Origin: Variovorax sp. CF079
GTDB lineage: Bacteria; Pseudomonadota; Gammaproteobacteria; Burkholderiales; Burkholderiaceae_C
DNA: 64,000 nucleotides
NCBI RefSeq assembly: GCF_900101545.1
Contig: NZ_FMZU01000014.1
Span: forward strand, 62,001-126,000
Reading direction: 5' to 3'
The translations under genes were made by a program, and so were the position numbers. Shown piece by piece: positions 24,152-32,826 of this stretch. How positions within the stretch are numbered: position 1 is the stretch's first letter; each line of letters opens with the position of its first letter. The notes beneath the pieces are model-generated. The model saw nothing but the letters and a program-made list of their open reading frames with translations, had not been told where the DNA came from and searched no databases.

Positions 24152-25768
24152 ATGAAAAGCCAGAACTTCTCCTTCCACCACCCGATCGCGTTCTGGGCCG
24201 GTTGCATCGCCATCATCGGCGGCGTGCTCGCGCACGTGCCGATGTTCATGATGGGCCGGCACACGGGCTACCAGATGGTCGGCATGGAGATGGACGCCAC
24301 CATGCTGACCGGCATGGCGATGATCCCGCTTGGCGTGCTCTTGGCCATGTACGGCCTGATGCCGCGCATCGCGCAGATGCACAAGAGCCTGCACGGCGAC
24401 AGCCACCTGCAGTTCCATGTCGCCGACGGCGTGCCGCTGAACGGCGAACACTGGAAGCTGGTGATCGTGCTGGTGATCGCGCTGGCGGTCGACGTGCTGA
24501 AGCCGGCCACGCTGGGCTTCGTGATGCCGGGCATGACCACCGAGTACGAGATCAGCAAGCAGACTGCCGGCGTGCTGGCGCTGGTGGCGCTCACGGGCAC
24601 GACAGTGGGTTCGGTGGTGTGGGGCCGGCTGGCCGACATCTTCGGCCGGCGCGCGGCCATCCTGCTGTCGGCGCTGATGTTCATCGGCACCGCGATCTGC
24701 GGCGCGATGCCGGCCTTCGGCTGGAACCTTGCCATGTGCTTTCTGATGGGCGCCTCGGCCGGCGGCCTGCTGCCGATCACCTTCACGCTGATGGCGGAAA
24801 CCGTGCCCGCCGCGCACCGCGGCTGGCTGCTGGTGGCGCTGGGCGGCGTCGGCACCTCGGCCGGCTATCTGCTCGCGGCCGGCTCGGCCGCGCTGCTGGT
24901 GCCGGAATTCAGCTGGCGCGCGCTGTGGCTGCTGGGTTTGCCGACCGGCCTGGTGATCATCTTCCTGGGCCGCTACATCCCGGAATCGCCGCGCTTTCTT
25001 TCGAACGCCGGGCTCGACAACGAGGCTCGCGCGGTGCTGGCGCGCTTCGCCGGCACGGGCGCAGCGGCGGCAGCGAATGCGCAGGCGGCCGTGGTCGTCG
25101 CCGAGCAGGAGCCACCGGCCGGCGGCATCGCGCAGCTGCTGCGCGGCAGCCATGCGCGCATCACCTGGGGCTTGATCGTCTGCGGCGTGGCCTGGGGCCT
25201 GGTGAACTTCGGCTTTCTGCTGTGGCTGCCGACCAACCTCGGCAGCATGGGCATGGACGCCACGGCCGCGAGCGCCCTGCTCGCGCGCTCGGCGCTGCTG
25301 GCGCTGCCCGGCATCGCGATCGTGATCTGGCTCTACCACCGCTGGAGCAGCATCAAGGCGCTAGTGCTGTTCATCGCACTCACGACCGCGACGCTGCTGG
25401 TGTTCTTCGGCCTTGGCCTGGCGCAGGTGCAGTCGACCTTGGCGATGGTGCTCACCACAGCCCTGCTGCTCGTGAGCTCGAGCGGCGTGATTGCGATGCT
25501 CATCCCCTATGCCGCCGAGATCTACCCGGTGCACCTGCGCGGCACGGGCTCGGGCGTGATCGCGGCCAGCTCCAAGTTCGGCGGCATCCTGGGCGCGGGC
25601 TTCGGCGTGCTGGGCGTGTTCGGCCACTTCACCGTCTCGGCCCTGTTGATTGCTGTGCCGATGGCGGTCGCGGCGCTGATGCTCATCAAGAGCGGCATCG
25701 AGACGCGCGGGCGCGGCCTCGAAGACATCCAGGACCTGCTGGATGCCGGGCGCGGGACGGCGTCTTAG
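24152..25768 (+). CDS. MFS transporter with two extra N-terminal spans
   Basis: 538-residue major facilitator. Seen: two N-terminal membrane segments (about residues 10-75) not part of the usual twelve, a short soluble linker, then the MFS fold with GRLADIFGRRAAIL (loop 2-3 motif), PESPRFLSNAG after span 6, and YAAEIYPVHLRGTGSGV before span 11, typical of the sugar/aromatic-acid carrier group. The substrate is unknown. The ATG at 24152 starts the first span. Confidence 0.87.
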   Translation: MKSQNFSFHHPIAFWAGCIAIIGGVLAHVPMFMMGRHTGYQMVGMEMDATMLTGMAMIPLGVLLAMYGLMPRIAQMHKSLHGDSHLQFHVADGVPLNGEHWKLVIVLVIALAVDVLKPATLGFVMPGMTTEYEISKQTAGVLALVALTGTTVGSVVWGRLADIFGRRAAILLSALMFIGTAICGAMPAFGWNLAMCFLMGASAGGLLPITFTLMAETVPAAHRGWLLVALGGVGTSAGYLLAAGSAALLVPEFSWRALWLLGLPTGLVIIFLGRYIPESPRFLSNAGLDNEARAVLARFAGTGAAAAANAQAAVVVAEQEPPAGGIAQLLRGSHARITWGLIVCGVAWGLVNFGFLLWLPTNLGSMGMDATAASALLARSALLALPGIAIVIWLYHRWSSIKALVLFIALTTATLLVFFGLGLAQVQSTLAMVLTTALLLVSSSGVIAMLIPYAAEIYPVHLRGTGSGVIAASSKFGGILGAGFGVLGVFGHFTVSALLIAVPMAVAALMLIKSGIETRGRGLEDIQDLLDAGRGTAS

Positions 25769-25856
25769 ACGCTCGAAGTACATCTAAAGCAAACATCGCT
25801 TAAAAGTGTGAAGTTTTCGCACCTCGAATCGGGCTGCTGTCTGCGAACCTTGCGAC

Positions 25857-26198
25857 ATGACCCATTCGAGTGCCGATCTCGCCCTTCTCGAAAGCGCCCT
25901 GGCCGCCGTGGAGCGGCTGCTGCTCGCGGAGGGCAGTCGCGCGAGTCCCGCGCAGTCCAGCCTTCACATCTGTCTCAACTCGGCCGCCGCGCTGCTGGAT
26001 GCCAGCCGCTCCTTGATGCGAACGCCGCGTGTCGACGCCGCGCCTGACGAACTGGAGCACGAATGGAAGACGCTGATTGAGCTGACGAAATCAGCCAGCC
26101 GATCGGTCTATCGTGCGACGCTCATCATGGCAGCGCAGAGGAATCTCGTCGCGGCGCAGCTTCCACAAGCAGCACGCGACGATGCGACTGCGCACTGA
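25857..26198 (+). CDS. Hypothetical helical protein (113 residues)
   Basis: No family recognised. Seen: a Leu/Ala-rich, probably all-helical protein opening MTHSSADLALLESALAAVERLL, no membrane span, one Cys. It is followed 12 bp later by the zinc-ribbon protein gene, so the two may be co-transcribed. The flanking DNA (25770-25856) is richer in A and T than its surroundings. Confidence 0.6.
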   Translation: MTHSSADLALLESALAAVERLLLAEGSRASPAQSSLHICLNSAAALLDASRSLMRTPRVDAAPDELEHEWKTLIELTKSASRSVYRATLIMAAQRNLVAAQLPQAARDDATAH

Positions 26199-26210
26199 GG
26201 GCCTTTAGCA

Positions 26211-26912
26211 ATGGCCCTGATCTGCCCCCAATGCAAGACAAAGAATCGATCTGCCGCCAAGTTCTGCATCGAATGCATCGGCACGCTTCCCACTGCGTTC
26301 GCCAGCGCTGACGCGCCGCGCGCCAGCGCCGCGAATTCCCTGTTCGGTTTCATGCGGAGAGCCGAGCAGTCGCAGGGGCCTGCTGCCGTTGGCGCGGCCC
26401 CTGCAGTTGCCGAGGCAGCGCAAACTTTTTCCAAGGGGATGTGGGTCAGCATTGCTGCCCTCAGCGTCGCGTTGATCGTGGGGGCCGCGGGCTGGCTGAT
26501 GGCGGGTGCCGGCGGCTGGTATCTCTACACGGCGGGCAAGGCACAGGTGCATCCCGTTCGCACGGACCCTTCGACGCAGGCGGAGGCACGTGCTGCCTCA
26601 CCCGCCGCCACGGCCGAAGCGCCTGCCATGGTCACGGAACCACAGACCGAAAAGGTGCAACTCGCGCCAACGAAAGCGCCGGATCCGGTCCGAGCGACAA
26701 GCGAGCCGGCACAGGCGAAGTCCGTCAAAGCTCCGCGCAGCGCGGCCGCCACCGCGCCCGGCCAGGCATGCTCGGGCATGAACTTCGTCGTGGCGGCCCG
26801 ATGCATGGCCGCCCAATGCGAGAAAGCAGAGTTCAGGGCGCACGCACAATGCACCGCGGTGCGCCGGCAGCAACTTCTCGAAGAGCAAAAGAGAAATCCA
26901 GCTGCTCCGTAG
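26211..26912 (+). CDS. Zinc-ribbon, single-span membrane protein of unknown function
   Basis: 233 residues. Seen: an N-terminal zinc ribbon with CPQC (5-8) and CIEC (about 24-27), a hydrophobic span near residues 78-105, a long Ala/Pro/Thr-rich stretch (about 115-185), and a small C-terminal part with three Cys (ACSGMNF, ARCMAAQCEKAEF). This layout suggests a cytoplasmic ribbon and an outer tail fixed by disulfides. Close relatives are usually unnamed. Function unknown. Confidence 0.65.
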   Translation: MALICPQCKTKNRSAAKFCIECIGTLPTAFASADAPRASAANSLFGFMRRAEQSQGPAAVGAAPAVAEAAQTFSKGMWVSIAALSVALIVGAAGWLMAGAGGWYLYTAGKAQVHPVRTDPSTQAEARAASPAATAEAPAMVTEPQTEKVQLAPTKAPDPVRATSEPAQAKSVKAPRSAAATAPGQACSGMNFVVAARCMAAQCEKAEFRAHAQCTAVRRQQLLEEQKRNPAAP

Positions 26913-27021
26913 CCGGCCCTTTGTCGACGGCGGCATCACGGCCACTCAGTGAGTGCCGGGCAAGGCGCCGCCGGCCTTCCTAGAATCAACCGGTGTTCGA
27001 CGCGCGGCAACCGCCGCCGGC

Positions 27022-27139
27022 CTTATCCCGAATAAGCAACGCATCGCCCGGCAACCCGCATGGGGACTGGCGAATAAGCTTATCCGCATAAGGCGCGAAC
27101 CAAAAAATAGTTTGTTTCCATAAGGCGCGCTTTTACATT
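27022..27139 (+). promoter_or_regulatory. cysI promoter region with CTTAT/ATAAG sites (possible CysB binding)
   Basis: Two inverted elements, CTTAT-N5-ATAAG (27022-27036) and CTTAT-N4-ATAAG (27079-27092), precede a third ATAAGGCGCG copy at 27120; the same ATAAGGCGCG occurs at 27088. The T-N-A spacing suits a LysR-type regulator such as CysB. A possible sigma-70 promoter is TTGTTT (27112) and TACATT (27134) with 16 bp between. This 282-bp gap is AT-richer than the flanks. Confidence 0.5.
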
Positions 27140-27194
27140 CCCCGGCTCGCGTTGACGGGCCGTGGACGCACCGCCTTCCAGCAACTGACACACG

Positions 27195-28985
27195 ATGTAC
27201 CAATACACAGATTTCGACCGCCAGTTCGTGCACCAGCGCGCCGCGCAATTCCGCGACCAGCTGGAGCGCTGGCAGACCGGCAAGCTCTCCGAAGACGAAT
27301 TCCGGCCGCTTCGGCTGCAAAACGGCTGGTACGTGCAGCGCTACGCGCCGATGCTGCGCGTCGCGGTGCCCTACGGCGAACTCTCCAGCGCCCAGCTGCG
27401 CGTGCTGGCCCGCATCGCGCGCGAGTACGACGAGCCCGAAGCCGAGGTCTACAAGACCGCGCTGAAGACACAGGGCAAGCTCGGCACGCACAAGCTGCCC
27501 ACGCACTACGGCCACTTCACAACGCGCCAGAACGTGCAGTACAACTGGATCCCGCTGGCCAAGTCGGCCGACGTGATGGACCTGCTGGCCTCGGTCGACA
27601 TGCACGGCATCCAGACCAGCGGCAACTGCATCCGCAACATCACGAGCGACGAGCGTGCCGGCGTCGCGATCGACGAGGTCGCCGATCCGCGGCCCTTCGC
27701 CGAGATCATGCGGCAGTGGAGCACGCTGCATCCGGAGTTCGCCTTCCTGCCGCGCAAGTTCAAGATCGCGATCACCGGCGCGGCCGAAGACCGCGCCGCC
27801 ACCGGCTGGCACGACGTGGGCCTCAAGCTCGTGAAGAACGAGGCCGGCGAGCTCGGCTTCCGCGTGCAGGTGGGCGGCGGCATGGGCCGCACGCCGATCA
27901 TCGGCACCGTGCTGCGCGAGTTCCTGCCGTGGAACCAGATCATGAACTACCTCGAGGCCGTGGTGCGGGTCTACAACCGCTACGGCCGGCGCGACAACAT
28001 CTACAAGGCGCGCATCAAGATCCTCGTGAAGGCCGAAGGCCAGCGCTACATCGACGATGTCGAGGCCGAGTACAAGCAGATCCTCGAGCACGACGGCGCG
28101 CCGCACACCATCACGCAGGCCGAGTACGACCGCGTGGCCGCCTCCTTCGTGCCGCCCACGCTCGCGACCCGCGTATTCCAGAGCGCCGAAGAGACCGATG
28201 CCGAGCTGCGCGCGCAGGCGGCCGACGACGTGATGTTCGCGCGCTGGCTGCAGCGCAACGTGGCGCCGCACCAGAACCCGGCCCTGCGCGCGGTCACGCT
28301 CTCGTTCAAGCGCATCGGGCAGGCGCCCGGCGACGCATCGGCCGCCCAGCTCGATACCGCCGCACGGCTGGCCGACCGCTTCAGCGCCGGCGAGGCACGC
28401 GTCACGCACGACCAGAACCTGCTCCTGCCCTGGGTCCATGCCGAAGACCTGCACGCGCTGTGGCTCAGTGCCCGCGAGGCCGGCTTCGCCAGCGCCAACG
28501 TGCACCTCTTGACCGACATGATCGCCTGCCCCGGCGGCGACTTCTGCGCGCTGGCCAACGCGCGCTCGATCCCGATCGCCGAGGCCATCACCGAGCGCTA
28601 CCAGGATCTCGACGAGCTCGACGACCTGGGCGAGATCGACCTGCACATCAGCGGCTGCATCAATTCCTGCGGCCACCATCACAGCGGCCACATCGGCATC
28701 CTCGGCGTCGACAAGGACGGCAAGGAGTGGTACCAGGTCACCTTGGGCGGCTCCGACGGTTCGGCGCTGTCGGGCGCGGCGCAGCCCGGCAAGGTGGTTG
28801 GCCCCTCGTTCTCGGCGGCCGAAGTGCCGGACGTGATCGAGGCCGTGCTCAACACCTACCGCGATACGCGCCTTGTGATCGATGGACGCGGCGAGAGCTT
28901 CATCGACGCGCTGCGCCGCGTCGGCATCGAGCCTTTCAAGGCCGCGGCCAACGGTGCGCGCTTCAAGGTGGAGGAGGCGGCATGA
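27195..28985 (+). CDS. cysI: Sulfite reductase hemoprotein subunit CysI
   Basis: Reduces sulfite to sulfide using siroheme and a 4Fe-4S cluster. 596 residues. Seen: the two nitrite/sulfite reductase half repeats, the siroheme loop with TSGNCIRNITSDE near 141, and cluster ligands C445-x5-C451 and C488-x3-C492. No CysJ flavoprotein is visible in the window, so electrons probably come from ferredoxin. First gene of cysI-DUF934-cysH-cysD-cysN; ATG overlaps the next gene at its 3' end. Confidence 0.94.
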   Translation: MYQYTDFDRQFVHQRAAQFRDQLERWQTGKLSEDEFRPLRLQNGWYVQRYAPMLRVAVPYGELSSAQLRVLARIAREYDEPEAEVYKTALKTQGKLGTHKLPTHYGHFTTRQNVQYNWIPLAKSADVMDLLASVDMHGIQTSGNCIRNITSDERAGVAIDEVADPRPFAEIMRQWSTLHPEFAFLPRKFKIAITGAAEDRAATGWHDVGLKLVKNEAGELGFRVQVGGGMGRTPIIGTVLREFLPWNQIMNYLEAVVRVYNRYGRRDNIYKARIKILVKAEGQRYIDDVEAEYKQILEHDGAPHTITQAEYDRVAASFVPPTLATRVFQSAEETDAELRAQAADDVMFARWLQRNVAPHQNPALRAVTLSFKRIGQAPGDASAAQLDTAARLADRFSAGEARVTHDQNLLLPWVHAEDLHALWLSAREAGFASANVHLLTDMIACPGGDFCALANARSIPIAEAITERYQDLDELDDLGEIDLHISGCINSCGHHHSGHIGILGVDKDGKEWYQVTLGGSDGSALSGAAQPGKVVGPSFSAAEVPDVIEAVLNTYRDTRLVIDGRGESFIDALRRVGIEPFKAAANGARFKVEEAA

Positions 28986-29380
28986 ACAAGACGCTGCGCA
29001 TCCTTTCAGCGGAAGAACACGTGGACGACGGCGAGCCGAACGTTCTGCAACTGCCCAACGACGCCGACCCGCTGGCCATCGAGGTCTGCCTCGACGACGT
29101 CGACCGCATCGACCTGAACTTCCCCAAGTTCACCGATGGCCGCGCCTACAGCCAGGCCTTCCTGCTGCGTCGCCGCCTCGGCTTCAAGGGCGACATCCGC
29201 GCCACCGGCGACGTGCTGATCGACCAGCTGGTGCAGATGGAACGCACCGGTTTCTCCAGCGCCGTGCTCAGGGAAGGCGTCGACGCCACCGCCGCGCAGC
29301 GCCAGTTCGACCGCTTCTCCGCCTTCTACCAGGGCGACGCGGTGCAGACCACGCCTCTTTTCAAGCGCGAAACGGCCTGA
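28982..29380 (+). CDS. DUF934 protein of the sulfite reduction operon
   Basis: 132-residue protein of the DUF934 family, always found beside cysI in proteobacteria without CysJ. Seen: DDVDRIDLNFPKFTDGRAYSQAFLLRRRLG over residues 40-70, the family signature, and VLIDQLVQMERTGF. The start overlaps the cysI stop (ATGA). Its biochemical role is not settled; linkage suggests help with sulfite reductase electron flow or assembly. Confidence 0.9.
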   Translation: MNKTLRILSAEEHVDDGEPNVLQLPNDADPLAIEVCLDDVDRIDLNFPKFTDGRAYSQAFLLRRRLGFKGDIRATGDVLIDQLVQMERTGFSSAVLREGVDATAAQRQFDRFSAFYQGDAVQTTPLFKRETA

Positions 29381-29385
29381 ACGCC

Positions 29386-30129
29386 ATGAACGCCATCTCG
29401 CTCTACGCCAAGCCCTCCGCCGATTTCGAGACCAAGCTCGCCGAAAGCGTGGCGCTGCTGCGCGGTGCGGCGCAGGAGTTCGCGCCGATCACGCAGGCCT
29501 CCAGCCTGGGCGCCGAGGACATGGTGGTGACCGACCTGCTGCACCGCTTTCAGGTGCAGTCCGGCATCTTCGTGCTCGAAACGGGCAAGCTGCATGCCGA
29601 GACGCTCGAACTGCTCGAACGCCTGCAGGCCCACTACGGCCGCGAGGTCGAGATCTATCGCCCCGTCGCGGAAGCGGCGGCCGCTTTCGTGGCCGAGAAC
29701 GGCGAGGAAGCGATGTACCGCAGCCTGGAGCTGCGCAAGTCCTGCTGCCATATCCGCAAGATGGAGCCGCTGGAGCGCGCGCTCGCGGGCAAGCGCGGCT
29801 GGATCACGGGCCTGCGGCGCGAGCAGTCCGGCGCGCGAGCCGAGGTCGAGCTCATCGAAGAGCAGGCGGAGCGCGTCAAGATCAATCCGCTGGCGAACTG
29901 GACCTGGGGCGACGTCTGGCACTACATCGCCACGCACCAGGTGCCCTACAACCCGCTGCACGACCAGTTCTATCCCAGCATCGGCTGCGCGCCATGCACC
30001 CGCGCCGTGACCCTGGGCGAAGACTTCCGCTCGGGCCGCTGGTGGTGGGAGCAGGAAAGCGCCAAGGAATGCGGCCTGCATGTCGACGGCGCCGTGTCGT
30101 CGGTCATTCCGATTCGCGCCATTGCCTGA
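29386..30129 (+). CDS. cysH: Adenylyl-sulfate (APS) reductase CysH
   Basis: Reduces APS to sulfite with thioredoxin. 247 residues. Seen: PP-loop start SLGAEDMV (about 40-47), iron-sulfur ligands C120-C121 (SCCHIRKMEPL) and C201-x2-C204 (GCAPCTR), and the catalytic Cys 229 in ECGLHV. The CC...CxxC set marks the APS branch, so no APS kinase (CysC) is needed, which agrees with its absence here. Five bp after the DUF934 stop. Confidence 0.94.
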   Translation: MNAISLYAKPSADFETKLAESVALLRGAAQEFAPITQASSLGAEDMVVTDLLHRFQVQSGIFVLETGKLHAETLELLERLQAHYGREVEIYRPVAEAAAAFVAENGEEAMYRSLELRKSCCHIRKMEPLERALAGKRGWITGLRREQSGARAEVELIEEQAERVKINPLANWTWGDVWHYIATHQVPYNPLHDQFYPSIGCAPCTRAVTLGEDFRSGRWWWEQESAKECGLHVDGAVSSVIPIRAIA

Positions 30130-30159
30130 ACCTCATTTTCTGATCTCCGAATACTCCTC

Positions 30160-31113
30160 ATGAACGCCCGCACCGAATACGATCTGCTGCTGCAAGGCAC
30201 GCACCTGCCCGCGCGCCTGTCCAACACGCAGCTCGACGCGCTGGAAGAAGAAACCATCTTCATCCTGCGCGAAGTCGCCGCCTCCTTCGAGCGCCCGACG
30301 CTGCTGTTCTCGGGCGGCAAGGATTCGCTGGTGCTGCTGAAGTGCGCCGAGAAAGCCTTCGGCGCCGGCCGCATTCCCTACCCGCTCTTGATGATCGACA
30401 CCGGCCACAACTTCCCCGAAGTGACGGCCTTCCGCGACCACCGCGCGCAGGAACTCGGCGCCGAGCTGATCGTGCGCAGCGTCGAAGACTCGATGGCGCG
30501 CGGCACCGTGCGCCTCGCCCATCCGGGCGAATCGCGCAACGTGCACCAGTCGGTCACGCTGCTGGAGGCGATCGAGGAATTCCGCTTCGATGCGCTGATC
30601 GGCGGCGCGCGCCGCGACGAAGAAAAGGCCCGTGCCAAGGAGCGCATCTTTTCGCATCGCGACGCCTTCGGCCAATGGCAGCCCAAGGACCAGCGGCCCG
30701 AACTCTGGACCCTGTTCAACACCCGCCTGGCGCCCGGCGAACACTTCCGCGTGTTCCCGATCTCGAACTGGACCGAACTCGACGTCTGGCAGTACATCGA
30801 GCGCGAGCACGTCGCCCTGCCCTCGATCTACTACACGCACCAGCGCGAAGTGGTCGAACGCCGCGGCCTGCTGGTACCGGTGACCGAACTCACGCCGCCG
30901 CGCGACGGCGAGAAGGTGGAGGTGCGCGACGTGCGCTTCCGCACCGTGGGCGACATCACCTGCACCTGCCCGGTCGACAGCCTGGCAGCCGACGCCGCCG
31001 ACGTGGTGGTGGAAACGCTGGCAGCCGAAGTCAGCGAGCGCGGCGCCACGCGCATGGACGACAAGACATCCGAGGCTTCGATGGAGAAGCGCAAGAAAGA
31101 CGGTTACTTCTGA
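30160..31113 (+). CDS. cysD: Sulfate adenylyltransferase subunit 2 (CysD)
   Basis: Catalytic ATP sulfurylase subunit forming APS. 317 residues. Seen: the PP-loop LLFSGGKDSLVLL near residue 48, DTGHNFPEVTAFRD, GGARRDEEKARAKER, and the C-terminal EKRKKDGYF, all typical. Its stop overlaps the cysN start (TGATG), so the two subunits are made together. Confidence 0.96.
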   Translation: MNARTEYDLLLQGTHLPARLSNTQLDALEEETIFILREVAASFERPTLLFSGGKDSLVLLKCAEKAFGAGRIPYPLLMIDTGHNFPEVTAFRDHRAQELGAELIVRSVEDSMARGTVRLAHPGESRNVHQSVTLLEAIEEFRFDALIGGARRDEEKARAKERIFSHRDAFGQWQPKDQRPELWTLFNTRLAPGEHFRVFPISNWTELDVWQYIEREHVALPSIYYTHQREVVERRGLLVPVTELTPPRDGEKVEVRDVRFRTVGDITCTCPVDSLAADAADVVVETLAAEVSERGATRMDDKTSEASMEKRKKDGYF

Positions 31114-32456
31114 TGAGTGCGAGCACCTCCACCCCCGCCGCCGAAGCGGCAGCGATCCACGGCGACACCGGCACGGCCTTGCGCTTCATCACCTGCGGCA
31201 GCGTCGACGACGGCAAGAGCACGTTGATCGGGCGGCTCCTGGTCGACAGCAAGACCGTGCTGCAGGACCAGCTGGCCGGCGTACAGCGCGGCGGCGAGAC
31301 CGACCTGGCGCTCCTGACCGACGGCCTGTCGGCCGAGCGCGAGCAGGGCATCACGATCGACGTCGCCTACCGCTACTTCTCGACCGCGCGACGCAAGTTC
31401 ATCATCGGCGACGCGCCGGGCCACGAGCAGTACACGCGCAACATGGTCACGGCCGCATCGAGCGCCGATGCCGCCGTGGTGCTGGTCGATGGCACCAAGC
31501 TGGCCTGGGCCGCTGAGGTAGAAGACGGCGAAGTGGTGCGGCGCGAGCTGCTGCCGCAGACGCGCCGCCACACGCTCTTGTGCCACCTGCTGCGCGTGCA
31601 GTCGATCGTTTTCGCGGTCAACAAGCTCGACGCGATCGCCGATGCCGATCTCGCCTTCGAACGCATCTCGGGCGCGCTCGCGGACTTTGCCGAAGCTGCA
31701 GGCGTGCAGGTCGCCGCCACCGTGCCGATCTCGGCGCTCAAGGGCTGGAACGTGGCCTCGCGCCACGGCAACTGGTGCGGCTACGAAGGCCCGAGCCTGA
31801 TCGAGCTGCTCGAGGAACTGCCTGTCACCCAGCAAGACGAAGCCGTGCCCTTCGCCTTCCCGGTGCAGTGGGTCGAGAAGTTCTCGGCCTCGGCCGACAC
31901 GTCCCGAGGCCGCCGCGTGTTCTGGGGCCGCGTGGCCAGCGGGCATGTGGAGCCGGGCCAGCGCGTCACGGTGCTGCCGAGCAACCAGACGGCGACCGTC
32001 GCGCAGGTGCTGAGCCACACGCGCCAGCCGAAGACGGTGCACGCGGGCCACAGCGCCGGCATCGTGCTCGACCGCGAGCTCGACGTCTCGCGCGGCGACT
32101 GGCTGCTGGCGCCGGACGCCTTCGAGCCCGCGCGCGAGATCACCGCCACCATCGCGTGGCTCGACGACGAGCCGCTGGTCGCGGGCCGCGTCTACTGGGC
32201 GCTGCAGGGCCACCGCTGGGTCAAGGCGAAGGTGGCGCGCATCGTCGATCGCGTGAACATCACGACGCTCGACTCCGAGCCGGCCGACCGACTCGAAGCC
32301 AATGCGATCGGCGACGTGGTGCTCTCGCTGCAGCAGCCGCTGGCCGTGCTGCCCTTCACGCAATCGCGTGCGCTGGGTTCGCTGGTGCTGGTCGATACCG
32401 CCTCCCACAAGACCTCGGCCGCCGTGCTGGTAAGGCCCGCTCTCGCAAAAGCCTAA
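31113..32456 (+). CDS. cysN: Sulfate adenylyltransferase subunit 1 (CysN GTPase)
   Basis: GTPase subunit that drives APS formation. 447 residues, with no fused APS kinase. Seen: G1 GSVDDGKST near residue 27, switch region REQGITIDVAYRYF, G3 DAPGHEQY, G4 NKLD, then elongation-factor-like beta-barrels. It ends the cys operon; the ferredoxin gene follows after 40 bp. Confidence 0.96.
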   Translation: MSASTSTPAAEAAAIHGDTGTALRFITCGSVDDGKSTLIGRLLVDSKTVLQDQLAGVQRGGETDLALLTDGLSAEREQGITIDVAYRYFSTARRKFIIGDAPGHEQYTRNMVTAASSADAAVVLVDGTKLAWAAEVEDGEVVRRELLPQTRRHTLLCHLLRVQSIVFAVNKLDAIADADLAFERISGALADFAEAAGVQVAATVPISALKGWNVASRHGNWCGYEGPSLIELLEELPVTQQDEAVPFAFPVQWVEKFSASADTSRGRRVFWGRVASGHVEPGQRVTVLPSNQTATVAQVLSHTRQPKTVHAGHSAGIVLDRELDVSRGDWLLAPDAFEPAREITATIAWLDDEPLVAGRVYWALQGHRWVKAKVARIVDRVNITTLDSEPADRLEANAIGDVVLSLQQPLAVLPFTQSRALGSLVLVDTASHKTSAAVLVRPALAKA

Positions 32457-32496
32457 AATTCCCGGTTTTCCCGATCATTCCCCGCCAGCCAAGAAC

Positions 32497-32826
32497 ATGA
32501 CTCACGTCGTCTCCGAATCCTGCATCCGCTGCAAATACACCGATTGCGTCGACGTATGTCCCGTGGACTGCTTCCGCGAAGGGCCGAACATGCTGGTGAT
32601 CGACCCTGACGAATGCATCGACTGCGCGGTCTGCATTCCCGAGTGCCCGGTCAACGCGATCTACGCCGAGGAAGACCTGCCGGCCAACCAGATCGCCTTC
32701 ATCAAGCTCAACGCCGAGCTCGCCGTGGCCGACGGCTGGAAGAGCATCACCAAGCGCAAGCCCGCGCTGCCCGATGCCGAGGAGTGGAAAGACAAGACCG
32801 ACAAGATCGGGGAGTTGGTCCGCTGA
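32497..32826 (+). CDS. fdxA: Seven-iron ferredoxin FdxA
   Basis: 109-residue electron carrier with a 3Fe-4S and a 4Fe-4S cluster. Seen: Cys at 9, 12, 17, 21, 25, 40, 43, 46 and 50, with CPVDCF and CIDCAVCIPECP motifs, then the C-terminal extension typical of FdxA (WKSITKRKP). Position just after cysN and directly before a ferredoxin reductase suggests it passes electrons to sulfite reductase CysI. Normal length. Confidence 0.93.
   Translation: MTHVVSESCIRCKYTDCVDVCPVDCFREGPNMLVIDPDECIDCAVCIPECPVNAIYAEEDLPANQIAFIKLNAELAVADGWKSITKRKPALPDAEEWKDKTDKIGELVR

Noticed and set aside
26946..28691. A 581-codon open frame antisense to cysI
   Set aside because: It mirrors the cysI codons, has the Val/Asp/Arg-rich composition of a shadow frame, and no start context. 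cysI is certain on the other strand.
31113..32456. CysN-CysC fusion with APS kinase
   Set aside because: The protein ends at 447 residues after the elongation-factor-like barrels; no kinase P-loop follows, and CysH is of the APS type.
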